64,000 nucleotides of DNA from Mucilaginibacter flavidus (GTDB taxonomy: Bacteria; Bacteroidota; Bacteroidia; Sphingobacteriales; Sphingobacteriaceae), in assembly GCF_024055575.1 (NCBI RefSeq), contig NZ_JAMXOE010000011.1, positions 1 to 64,000 on the forward strand, read 5' to 3'. Position 1 is the first letter of the stretch, and each line of letters begins with the position of its first letter. Below, one piece after another: positions 10,517 through 17,996 of this stretch. The notes under the pieces were generated by a model. The model had not been told where the DNA came from. It searched no databases and saw only the letters and a list, made by a program, of their open reading frames with translations. The position numbers and the translations under genes are program-made.

Positions 10517-11830
10517 TTATGCACTAACATGCTTTCTTTTTTTGTACTTGTAAGCAGCAAAATAAAAAATAAACAGGTAAAGCGGCAGTAAAATAAGGTA
10601 CGACATGTGCGCTGCATCTGCCTGGCCCATACTTGCCTTAAAATGGTCGACAGAAAAACCATATAAGGGTGGGAAAACTGCAGCGCCGGCAATACCCATT
10701 ATCAGCATGGATGAGCCTATTTTAGTATATCGACCCAAACCTGCTAGCGCCAACGGCCATATTGCGGGCCACATCAGCGAGTTAGCAAGCCCCAATAGGG
10801 CGATGCAAAATACTGAAGCATATTGGTGAGTGAGTAATGCCGCGATGGTAAAAATAATACCTAAAATGGCAGATACAACCAGTGCCTTTTGTTGCGTGAT
10901 ATAGCGCGGAATACAAATAATGCCGATAATATACCCGGCAACCATGGAACTCAGAGTGAAGGATGTAAAAAACTTAGCTGTGGATAAGGGTATATGTTGC
11001 GATGCTCCGTAGCTGATGATAGAGTCGCCTGCTATTACTTCGGCGCCAACATAGAAAAACAGGGCAATAACCCCTATTATTAAATGTGGGAACTGGAATA
11101 TGCTTGTTTTGCCGCTGTTGGCTGCAGCAACGGTTTCGTCCTCGTGGTCGGTATCAATTTCGGGGAGGCCCGAGAAATAAATTAATACGGCCAATATAAG
11201 CAGCACAATTACAATTAGTATATAAGGTAATATCACCCTCGATGCCAGCTCATTTAATTCAGCAGTTTTTTGTGCCGGATTTAATTTGGCAAGGTTGGTG
11301 GTAAATGCGTCGATATTTTTTAATACCACTGCGCCCAGGGCAATAGGAGCCAATACACCGGCCATCTTGTTACAAATACCCATAATGCTTATGCGCTTTG
11401 CAGCACTTTCGGCCGGGCCAACTATTGTAATGTATGGGTTTGCTGCGGTTTGTAATATGGCCATGCCGCTACCCTGTATAAAAAGCCCCAACAGGAAAAT
11501 TGAATAAACCCTGGTGATTGCTGCCGGGATAAATATTATTGCGCCAATGGCCATAATTACCAGCCCGGCCGACATGCCGTTTTTAAAGCCAAAAAGCTTG
11601 AGCACCCAGGCCGATGGCTTTGCCATCACCAGGCAGGCCACATAAAAAGCGGTGGCCACAAAATACGACTGGAAGTTATTTAGCTGGCATGCTATTTTCA
11701 AATAGGGAATAAGCACGGAATTGAGCCAGGTAATAAATCCGAAAATAAAAAATAATGCGCCTATGATAACTATAGGACTTACAGCAGGTTTTTTAGTGAC
11801 CGGGGCACTGATGGAAGGTGTAATTGCCAT
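10517..11830 (-). CDS. FucP/GluP-type sugar:proton symporter (MFS)
   Basis: The 437-residue protein has about twelve hydrophobic segments. The N-terminal signature FGFITWLNSVLIPYLK and the ILQTAANPYITIVGP stretch near TM5 are characteristic of the fucose/glucose/galactose permease family of the major facilitator superfamily. It would import a hexose or related sugar across the inner membrane with protons. The exact substrate cannot be told from sequence alone. It is apparently a single-gene unit: there is a terminator at 10467-10493 and about 160 bp of non-coding DNA upstream. Confidence 0.9.
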   Translation of the reverse strand: MAITPSISAPVTKKPAVSPIVIIGALFFIFGFITWLNSVLIPYLKIACQLNNFQSYFVATAFYVACLVMAKPSAWVLKLFGFKNGMSAGLVIMAIGAIIFIPAAITRVYSIFLLGLFIQGSGMAILQTAANPYITIVGPAESAAKRISIMGICNKMAGVLAPIALGAVVLKNIDAFTTNLAKLNPAQKTAELNELASRVILPYILIVIVLLILAVLIYFSGLPEIDTDHEDETVAAANSGKTSIFQFPHLIIGVIALFFYVGAEVIAGDSIISYGASQHIPLSTAKFFTSFTLSSMVAGYIIGIICIPRYITQQKALVVSAILGIIFTIAALLTHQYASVFCIALLGLANSLMWPAIWPLALAGLGRYTKIGSSMLIMGIAGAAVFPPLYGFSVDHFKASMGQADAAHMSYLILLPLYLFIFYFAAYKYKKRKHVSA

Positions 11831-11942
11831 ATGTTGGTTTTAAGTTTCGCAAAATAATTAAATAATACTAAAACCACACAAAAGAAACAATTGCAAGCTG
11901 CGGGCTCCGTTACAACAGGTCAATTAAAATTATATGAAAGAA

Positions 11943-11968
11943 AAAAGCGCCGGGTTATGTGCGCTTTT
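11943..11968 (-). terminator. Intrinsic terminator
   Basis: A perfect 8-bp stem (AAAAGCGC / GCGCTTTT) with a ten-base loop lies 25 bp past the stop of the minus-strand gene at 11994-12407. Confidence 0.6.
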
Positions 11969-11993
11969 ACTATTAGGTATTACTGGGTGAGAT

Positions 11994-12407
11994 TTAGTTG
12001 GCTATAATTTTGTATTTATGCTTAACGTCAAGCACCAGCCTGAACAATTCTTGCTTTACTTTACGGAATTGGTGGTTAAGGTTGGTGATAAAATATTCCA
12101 ACTGAACCTGTGTAGCTGCAAGTGATTCAGAGTCTTCAGGGATCACGTCTTCAGCCATCAGTTCCAATTGCGTTATTTGATTGGCCAGCATGTTGTTTAT
12201 TTCCATTTGTTCCAGTTTTTTCAGTTCCTTGCCAACCTCAATAAGCCGGTGGATATGTTCAGCATCCTGCAAGCGCACAATGTAATCATCCATCAGCCGG
12301 TGCAGGTATGCGGTTTCTATTTTAAAAAACTCCAGGTCTGATAACCATTTACGGGCAATCACATAATATTGGAGCGTGCGGTCGGGATTGGTAATTGTTG
12401 CCTGCAT
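11994..12407 (-). CDS. Small all-helical protein of unknown function, in the microaerobic regulon
   Basis: This is a 137-residue soluble protein predicted to be almost wholly helical, with coiled-coil-like heptads (VGKELKKLEQMEINNML and the C-terminal LNHQFRKVKQELFRLVLDVK). I do not recognise the family. Its N-terminal W-x-x-D-x-x-F-x-x-x-E pattern, overall length and helix layout resemble the 138-residue protein at 35267-35683, so the two may be distant paralogs. Two perfect Fnr-like boxes 22 bp apart lie 80-113 bp upstream of its start, which ties it to the oxygen-responsive set. It is a single-gene unit with its own terminator. Confidence 0.75.
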   Translation of the reverse strand: MQATITNPDRTLQYYVIARKWLSDLEFFKIETAYLHRLMDDYIVRLQDAEHIHRLIEVGKELKKLEQMEINNMLANQITQLELMAEDVIPEDSESLAATQVQLEYFITNLNHQFRKVKQELFRLVLDVKHKYKIIAN

Positions 12408-12456
12408 AACGGGTGTATTTTCAGCTTGTATTAAATGGTAATAATATTACAGACTG

Positions 12457-12520
12457 CTAAATTCGAAATAATCGGGCGGCATAAAATGACGACTGTCACG
12501 CCAATAAGTGATCGTCGTCA
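12457..12520 (-). promoter_or_regulatory. Tandem Fnr/Crp-like boxes and -7 element for gene 11994-12407
   Basis: Two perfect TGAY-N4-RTCA boxes, TGACGACTGTCA (12487-12498) and TGATCGTCGTCA (12509-12520), are exactly 22 bp apart. On the minus strand GAATTTAG (12464-12457), a loose match to TAnnTTTG, starts 28.5 bp from the centre of the nearer box. The implied start of transcription is near 12452. Confidence 0.75.
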
Positions 12521-12567
12521 CCCAATGCCGTGGCAGCTCGTGGTACAAGTTTGTTTGCCCGGGCTGC

Positions 12568-13287
12568 TTACCGGTGCTCAAATAACCACCAGGTAGGCTT
12601 TGATTTGGGCCTGGGCTTTAGACCATACTGTTTAATGCTTTTTTCCTTTATCAAATTTACGGCTTCTTGAATATCGTCTGTTACCAGGTAAAGATGCGAA
12701 TCGGTCTCATTTATTGTACCGTCCTTTTTCATGGTTTCAATATGCTCCAACAGTTCCTTATGGTAATCTTTGCCAAATATGATAATCGGGAAATCTTTAA
12801 TTTTATGAGTTTGTATCAGCGTAAGCGCTTCAAAATATTCGTCGAGCGTGCCATACCCGCCGGGCATCACTATAAATGCAAACGAATATTTTACCAGTAA
12901 TACTTTGCGTAAAAAAAAGTGCTGCATGTAAACCCATTTGTCGAGGTATGGGTTTGGGCGCTGCTCAACCGGTAATTGAATATTACAACCAACCGAACGG
13001 CCTCCAACATCGCGGGCGCCGCGGTTTGCAGCTTCCATTAAACCAGGCCCCCCGCCGGTAAGGATGGTAAATCCAAGTTTTGCAAATTCGGCAGATGCTT
13101 TGCGGGTGAGTTCGTAGTAAGGATGACCATCTTTAAACCTGGCCGAACCGAAGACCGTTATACAAGGGCCTATAAAATGCAACGCCCGGAACCCGTGGAT
13201 AAGTTCGCGCATGGTTTGAAAAGTAAACTTTAGCTCTTTGAGTCTTGATTGCGGCCCATCTAAAAATTGAATTTCTGAATTATTCAT
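12568..13287 (-). CDS. LOG-family (TIGR00730) nucleoside-5'-monophosphate phosphoribohydrolase-like protein
   Basis: The 239-residue Rossmann-fold protein has the family signature PGGYGTLDE (residues 142-150) and the nucleotide-binding stretch TGGGPGLMEAANRGA (about 77-91). Characterised members hydrolyse cytokinin ribotides or other nucleoside 5'-monophosphates to free base and ribose 5-phosphate. Many were once annotated as lysine decarboxylases, wrongly. The catalytic Glu of the GGxGTxxE motif is present (Glu150). It is divergent from the FixL-like kinase, with a 281-bp shared intergenic region. I see no box/-7 pair oriented toward it, so its membership of the regulon is open. Confidence 0.88.
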   Translation of the reverse strand: MNNSEIQFLDGPQSRLKELKFTFQTMRELIHGFRALHFIGPCITVFGSARFKDGHPYYELTRKASAEFAKLGFTILTGGGPGLMEAANRGARDVGGRSVGCNIQLPVEQRPNPYLDKWVYMQHFFLRKVLLVKYSFAFIVMPGGYGTLDEYFEALTLIQTHKIKDFPIIIFGKDYHKELLEHIETMKKDGTINETDSHLYLVTDDIQEAVNLIKEKSIKQYGLKPRPKSKPTWWLFEHR

Positions 13288-13468
13288 AACGACAGTTTAT
13301 ACGCATGTGTTTTGTGGGGCATTGGCGATTTATAACAGCGTAAAGTTTTTTAAATTAAAGCGTATAAAATATGACACAAATCAGCAAATTGGTTGTTTGT
13401 TGTCAGATTACGCGGGTGCTTTATGATGGCAGTTGCCTTTATACTTTGAGGCCGTGTTGTACAAAAAA

Positions 13469-13546
13469 TGACGACGATCACATTTTTGCATGAAAAGGGT
13501 TATATTTGATTAGGATGCCATCAGTGATATTTGTGACAAATATCAC
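13469..13546 (+). promoter_or_regulatory. Promoter/operator region of the FixL-like kinase operon
   Basis: A perfect box TGACGACGATCA (13469-13480) is followed 22 bp downstream by a weak half-box (TGA at 13491). Its centre is exactly 29.5 bp before a -7-like GATATTTG (13526-13533). That element sits in a perfect inverted repeat, arms GTGATATTTGT and ACAAATATCAC around one base (13524-13546). The repeat also contains a second perfect box, TGACAAATATCA (13534-13545), over the predicted start of transcription (~13538). The layout suggests activation from upstream and repression at the start site, so autoregulation is plausible. Confidence 0.7.
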
Positions 13547-13568
13547 GAACCCGCATGACTGTAAATAA

Positions 13569-14771
13569 ATGCTAAACGAGTACATGGAAAACGCCGCCCT
13601 GCTAAAAGCGATAATTGACAACGCCATTGATGGGATAATTACTATTGACGGTCACGGCATTGTTGAATCCATTAATCCGGCGGCATGTAAGCTGTTTTTG
13701 TGTACGCCCGAAGAAGTGATAGGTCAAAACATTTCGACCTTGATGCCTCAGCCCTATAAAAGCCAGCACGACGAATATATTCATCGTTATCAGCGAACCA
13801 ACGAGCCACACATAATTGGTATGGGCAGGGAGGTAACCGGGTTAAGGAAGGATGGCACAATATTTCCTTTTAGGCTTGCGGTTAGCGATGTGCCGTTTAC
13901 AGGCAGGAAAATTTACGCGGGTTTTATCCATGATTTGAGCCGGGAGAAAGAGGCAGAATACCAACTAAAGGAATATGCTGCCCATTTGGAAGATCTCGTC
14001 GAAACGCGTACGCATTCGCTCAAGGAGACCGTACAGGAACTGCAGCTGGCGAAAGAAGAAGTTAGTTTTTCGCTTGTAAAAGAAAAGGAACTCGGCCAAT
14101 TGAAGAGCCGTTTTGTGTCAATGGCATCGCACGAATTCCGAACGCCATTGAGCGCTATTCAATTATCGGCATCGCTTATTGAAAAATACGCGCTGCCTTT
14201 TGAAAACGAAAACATCCGGAAACACGTTGCAAAGATTAAGAATGCCGTTGGCAATTTAACCACTATTCTCAACGATTTTCTTTCACTCGAAAAACTGGAA
14301 GCAGGGAAGGTGCAGCCGGCATTTACGTATTTTGATGTTGTTAAGCTATCGGAAGAGATAACTGAAGAAATGCAGATGGTGGCCAAACAAAACCAAAATA
14401 TTATTTACCAGCACACAGGCACCAGCGGCATAATAAACCTTGACCCTAACCTGCTTAAAAACTGTGTAATAAACCTTATAGCCAACGCCATTAAATACTC
14501 GGGTGAAAATACATTTATTGAATTTAATACCGAAGTAACCGGGCAACAATGCATTATTACCATTAAGGACAATGGTATTGGCATACCTGATACCGACCAA
14601 AAACATTTATTTGAAGCCTTTTTTAGAGCGCACAACACAGGCAACATCCCGGGCACCGGTTTGGGCTTAAACATTGTGGCGCGTTATACCAGCCTGATGA
14701 ACGGGCAAATTGAATTTAGAAGCGATATTAACCAGGGGACCTTATTCACTATTACATTTCCGATATCATGA
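13569..14771 (+). CDS. FixL-like heme-PAS oxygen-sensor histidine kinase
   Basis: The protein has 400 residues and no membrane segment, so it is cytoplasmic. A PAS domain (about 10-128) is followed by a coiled coil (about 128-175), HisKA with SHEFRTPLSAI (phospho-His188) and HATPase_c (N box near NLIANAIKYS, DNGIGIP, GTGLGLNI). The PAS domain follows rhizobial FixL closely. His67 in SQHDEY matches the proximal heme ligand (His200 of Bradyrhizobium FixL). Arg73, His81, Ile82 and Arg87 (in PHIIGMGR) match Arg206, His214, Ile215 and Arg220, and the stretch after it (REVTGLRKDGTIFP) is FixL-like too. So heme binding and O2-controlled autokinase activity are a strong inference. The ATG used lies 31 bp after the predicted transcription start. 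The gene overlaps the REC-Crp gene by 4 bp. Confidence 0.92.
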   Translation: MLNEYMENAALLKAIIDNAIDGIITIDGHGIVESINPAACKLFLCTPEEVIGQNISTLMPQPYKSQHDEYIHRYQRTNEPHIIGMGREVTGLRKDGTIFPFRLAVSDVPFTGRKIYAGFIHDLSREKEAEYQLKEYAAHLEDLVETRTHSLKETVQELQLAKEEVSFSLVKEKELGQLKSRFVSMASHEFRTPLSAIQLSASLIEKYALPFENENIRKHVAKIKNAVGNLTTILNDFLSLEKLEAGKVQPAFTYFDVVKLSEEITEEMQMVAKQNQNIIYQHTGTSGIINLDPNLLKNCVINLIANAIKYSGENTFIEFNTEVTGQQCIITIKDNGIGIPDTDQKHLFEAFFRAHNTGNIPGTGLGLNIVARYTSLMNGQIEFRSDINQGTLFTITFPIS

Positions 14772-15820
14772 GCAAGAAAGTATTAATAATTGAGGATAAT
14801 AACGACATCCGCGAAAATGTGGTTGAAATTCTTGAGTTAGCCGGCTACGCAGTATTTGAGGCCGACAACGGTAAAACCGGGGTTGACCTGGCCCTGAAAA
14901 ATTTGCCGGATATTATTTTGTGCGATATAATGATGCCCGAACTCGACGGCTATGGTGTATTGTATATGCTGAACAAAAACCCGGCGACAGCCGCCACTCC
15001 TTTCATATTTTTAACTGCGAAAGCTGAACGCCTGGACTTACGAAAGGGAATGGAAATGGGCGCTGATGATTACCTTACCAAGCCTTTTGATGACATGGAC
15101 TTATTAAATGCCATTGAAAGCAGGCTGAAGAAAAAGGAATTGCAGCAAAATTTCTATAGCAAATCATTAGACCGTTTAAATAACCTGATAGCTAAAAACG
15201 ACGGGTTTAATGAACTGAAGAAAATTATAAGTGAACGTAAGGCCCGCCAGTTTAAAAAAAACCAGGTTATTTACTACGATGGTGATAAAGGCAACGGCCT
15301 TTACCTTGTTGTTACCGGCAAAGTAAAAACTATAAAGCTGGCAGAGGATGGGCGCGAACTAATGACCGGTATTTTTAATGATGACGATTACCTGGGTGTA
15401 AATGCCCTCCTGTCAAACGAACCATATTCAGATACGGCTACTGCCCTTGAAGATAGCACCCTGTGCCTTATACCTAAAGACCAGTTGGAGCAATTGCTTA
15501 ACCTGTACCCCGAGGTGGCCCGCGAGTTCATCAAAATTTTAGCAAATAATATAAGGGAAAAAGAGGATCAGTTGTTACAATTGGCTTACCACTCGGTACG
15601 AAAACGGATGGCCGAGGCTATGATGCGGCTTTACAAACAGCAGCCTGGCGGCGCCGAAGGTTTTAAAATTACCCGCGAGGATTTGGCTGCAATGGCTGGC
15701 ATGGCCACCGAAACGGTTAGCCGTACGCTGTCGGATTTTAAAGACGAAGGATTAATTGACAAGAAAGGAAGCCTGATTACTGTCATTAATCCCGAAAAGC
15801 TTGCTAAAATGAAAAACTGA
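14768..15820 (+). CDS. Response regulator with fused Crp/Fnr-type DNA-binding output (REC-cNMP-HTH)
   Basis: The 350-residue protein has a receiver domain at about 1-125, with phosphoacceptor Asp53 in LCDIMMPELDG and conserved Lys in YLTKPF. A cyclic-nucleotide-binding-type beta-roll follows at about 140-265 and a Crp-type winged HTH at about 275-345. The recognition helix TETVSRTL keeps the E-x-x-S-R pattern of FNR/FixK rather than the R-E-x-x-x-R of CRP. Only two cysteines are present, not arranged as an FNR [4Fe-4S] site, so it should not sense O2 itself. Phosphorylation by the overlapping FixL-like kinase is the likely switch. It is the best candidate to bind the TGAY-N4-RTCA boxes of this island. 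Its stop codon lies within the next such box. Confidence 0.93.
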   Translation: MSKKVLIIEDNNDIRENVVEILELAGYAVFEADNGKTGVDLALKNLPDIILCDIMMPELDGYGVLYMLNKNPATAATPFIFLTAKAERLDLRKGMEMGADDYLTKPFDDMDLLNAIESRLKKKELQQNFYSKSLDRLNNLIAKNDGFNELKKIISERKARQFKKNQVIYYDGDKGNGLYLVVTGKVKTIKLAEDGRELMTGIFNDDDYLGVNALLSNEPYSDTATALEDSTLCLIPKDQLEQLLNLYPEVAREFIKILANNIREKEDQLLQLAYHSVRKRMAEAMMRLYKQQPGGAEGFKITREDLAAMAGMATETVSRTLSDFKDEGLIDKKGSLITVINPEKLAKMKN

Positions 15821-15882
15821 CACAGATCACTTTTTGGGCTGACATCGCTCATACTCTGTGGTTTGGTATAACGGTAGCTTTG
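15818..15882 (+). promoter_or_regulatory. Fnr-like boxes and -7 element of the hemN operon
   Basis: Perfect box TGACACAGATCA (15818-15829) overlaps the preceding stop codon. An imperfect box TGACATCGCTCA (15840-15851) lies 22 bp further on, centred 29.5 bp before TAGCTTTG (15875-15882), a perfect TAnnTTTG element. The implied transcription start is near 15887, 17 bp before the ATG at 15904. Confidence 0.8.
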
Positions 15883-15903
15883 TTCTTATAAATATTATAA
15901 TGG

Positions 15904-16362
15904 ATGAAAGCTGTAGCCTTTAGTGTTAAGCCCTTTGAAAAAGAATACCTGGCGAAAGCTAATCAGAAAAAGCACGATATAACGCTTATTTCCAATCCTC
16001 TAGGAATTGATACGGCTGTTTACGCCGAAGGAAAAAACGCAGTTATTGTTACTGAAGATGATGACTTATCAGCACCGGTGGCTGAACAGTTGGCTGCCCT
16101 GGGCATTCAATTTATCGTTACCAGGTCTGCCGGCACCGGCCACGTTGATAAGACAGCATTGACCGGTCACGGTATAAAAATAGCAAATATTCCAAACTAT
16201 CCGCCCGGCGGGCCGCTTTTAACCAATGAAGCGCTGCAGGAAATAGCCGACCAAACAATCAAAAGTCTTGATTTGTGGAGCCTCAATAAATGCGTTGGCC
16301 AGGCTTGCGTCTGCGCCAATGATTGCAATAAAACTACCCCCCAAAAAACTGTTCAACCTTAG
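15904..16362 (+). CDS. D-lactate-dehydrogenase-like N-terminal domain with Cys-rich tail (function unknown)
   Basis: The 152-residue protein matches, over about residues 1-110, the N-terminal catalytic-domain fold of D-lactate/2-hydroxyacid dehydrogenases: start MKAVAFSVKPFEKEYL, the acidic EDDDL turn, SAGTGHVDKTAL and GIKIANIPNYPP. It then stops following the family. There is no NAD-binding Rossmann domain and none of the catalytic Arg/Glu/His residues, so it should not be a dehydrogenase. The C-terminal tail has C-x4-C-x-C-x3-C (NKCVGQACVCANDCNK), a possible metal or Fe-S site. It lies 2 bp upstream of hemN and is the first gene of a box-controlled operon, so a role in low-oxygen heme or iron handling is possible. 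That role is inference only. Confidence 0.8.
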   Translation: MKAVAFSVKPFEKEYLAKANQKKHDITLISNPLGIDTAVYAEGKNAVIVTEDDDLSAPVAEQLAALGIQFIVTRSAGTGHVDKTALTGHGIKIANIPNYPPGGPLLTNEALQEIADQTIKSLDLWSLNKCVGQACVCANDCNKTTPQKTVQP

Positions 16363-16364
16363 CC

Positions 16365-17735
16365 ATGGAAAATATGATTAACGACCTTGCCAGCAAGTAT
16401 AACGTTCCAGCTCCACGTTATACCAGTTACCCAACTATGCCCTATTGGGATACAAACTCGTTTAACGTTACCGATTGGAAACAAACGGTAAAACGGTCGT
16501 TTATTGAAAGCAACGGTAACGAAGGTATCAGTATTTACATTCACCTGCCATTTTGCGAAAGCCTTTGCACTTACTGCGGCTGCAATACCCGCATAACTAA
16601 AAACCATCAGGTTGAAGACCCTTACATTACTGCTGTACTTAAGGAGTGGAAAATGTACCTGGATATTATGGACGGTAAACCAATTATTAAAGAAATACAC
16701 CTGGGTGGCGGTACGCCAACATTTTTTAGTTCGGCTAATTTGCACCGGCTCATTTCTGGTGTTTTACAAAGCGCCGATGTTCACCCTAATGCAGAGTTTA
16801 GTTTCGAGGGGCATCCGGCAAATACCACTATTGAACACTTGCTTACCTTGTATAACCTCGGTTTTCGCAGGATTAGCCTTGGCATACAGGATTTCGACCC
16901 CATAGTGCAAACCATTATTAACCGCCACCAAAGTTTTGAACAGGTTGAAACCATAACAAGGGCAGCGAGGGCCATAGGCTATACATCAATAAACTACGAC
17001 CTGATTTATGGCCTGCCGCTGCAAACAATGCAGGGCCTTGCCGAAACGATCAGGCTAGTGGCCGAGTTAATGCCCGACAGGATAGCGTTTTACAGTTATG
17101 CACACGTGCCCTGGATTAAACCCGGCCAGCGTTTATTTACTGAAAAAGATCTGCCCAATGCGCACGACAAGAGCAAACTTTATGAAATTGGCCGCAGTCT
17201 GCTAAGGGGACACGGGTTTAAAGAAATAGGGATGGATCATTTTGCCTTGCCCGAGGATCAGCTTTTTGAAGCTGAGGATAAGGGGACATTGCACCGCAAT
17301 TTTATGGGTTATACAGCCCAGCACACCCAAATGCTTATCGGTCTTGGCGTATCGGCCATCAGTGATTCATATTACGGGTTTGCCCAAAATGTGAAAGTTG
17401 TTGAAGAATACCTGAAGCTTGTAAACAATGATGAGCTGCCAGTTTTTAAAGGGCATATATTAACGCATTCCGACCTGCTAATGCGTAAACATATTTTGAA
17501 TATTATGTGTAAAGGCTATACTACATGGAACTACCATGTTGACGGCTGCGACGCCCTGTTTGACGGTATTGAACGACTTAAGCCGCTGGCTGATGATGGT
17601 TTAATTGAGCTTAATTCGTGGGAATTAAAGGTTACCCCCCTTGGCAAACGCTATTTACGTAACATTTGCATGGCGTTTGATGAGCGGCTTTGGGCCGATA
17701 AGCCAACAACACAATTATTTAGTATGGCCATTTAA
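16365..17735 (+). CDS. hemN: Oxygen-independent coproporphyrinogen III dehydrogenase
   Basis: The 456-residue radical-SAM enzyme converts coproporphyrinogen III to protoporphyrinogen IX in the cytoplasm without O2. The CxxxCxxC cluster motif is Cys64, Cys68 and Cys71 (HLPFCESLCTYCGC), with the extra Cys73 typical of true HemN. The N-terminal motif PRYTSYPT, the glycine motif LGGGTPTF and the C-terminal HemN domain support HemN rather than the HemW paralog. Length agrees with the family. It starts 2 bp after the D-LDH-like gene in a box-controlled operon, which fits the need for an anaerobic heme step when the cbb3 oxidase is made. Confidence 0.96.
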   Translation: MENMINDLASKYNVPAPRYTSYPTMPYWDTNSFNVTDWKQTVKRSFIESNGNEGISIYIHLPFCESLCTYCGCNTRITKNHQVEDPYITAVLKEWKMYLDIMDGKPIIKEIHLGGGTPTFFSSANLHRLISGVLQSADVHPNAEFSFEGHPANTTIEHLLTLYNLGFRRISLGIQDFDPIVQTIINRHQSFEQVETITRAARAIGYTSINYDLIYGLPLQTMQGLAETIRLVAELMPDRIAFYSYAHVPWIKPGQRLFTEKDLPNAHDKSKLYEIGRSLLRGHGFKEIGMDHFALPEDQLFEAEDKGTLHRNFMGYTAQHTQMLIGLGVSAISDSYYGFAQNVKVVEEYLKLVNNDELPVFKGHILTHSDLLMRKHILNIMCKGYTTWNYHVDGCDALFDGIERLKPLADDGLIELNSWELKVTPLGKRYLRNICMAFDERLWADKPTTQLFSMAI

Positions 17736-17737
17736 AG

Positions 17738-17780
17738 TGATCAATGTCATTTTTTTTAGATGTTTCAACATTTAACTTAG
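17738..17780 (+). promoter_or_regulatory. Fnr-like box and -7 element before a small membrane-peptide gene
   Basis: Perfect box TGATCAATGTCA (17738-17749) begins 3 bp after the hemN stop. Its centre is exactly 29.5 bp before TAACTTAG (17773-17780), one mismatch from TAnnTTTG. The implied transcription start near 17785 leaves a 35-bp leader to the ATG at 17820. Confidence 0.7.
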
Positions 17781-17819
17781 CTATTTAAGGAAGGTACTCA
17801 CCGCTATTTGAGAATAAAA

Positions 17820-17927
17820 ATGATTGAAAAGCCTTTGTATTCGGTAGTGATGTTTGTTGCTATTGGCTTAATCATCCTTGTTGGGGTGATAATTGCCTGC
17901 TGGAATATTGCTAAAAATCTTCTGTAA
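17820..17927 (+). CDS. 35-residue single-span membrane peptide
   Basis: ATG at 17820 to TAA at 17925-17927 encodes 35 residues. A short charged N-terminus (MIEKPLYS) is followed by a continuous hydrophobic segment (about residues 9-27, VVMFVAIGLIILVGVIIA) and CWNIAKNLL. I do not recognise it. It sits downstream of its own predicted box/-7 promoter between hemN and a signalling pair. By analogy with CydX/CcoQ-like peptides it could be an accessory subunit of a respiratory complex, but no motif proves this. There is no clear Shine-Dalgarno near the ATG, which is common here. Confidence 0.55.
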   Translation: MIEKPLYSVVMFVAIGLIILVGVIIACWNIAKNLL

Positions 17928-17996
17928 ACTCAAAAATTGGAAGGAGCCCTGAATCACACATAAGCTTTAAATAAATATCAGCAAACCTAATACGCT

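Noticed and set aside
12568..13287. Lysine decarboxylase
   Set aside because: The PGGYGTLDE motif marks the LOG family; the decarboxylase name is an old misannotation.
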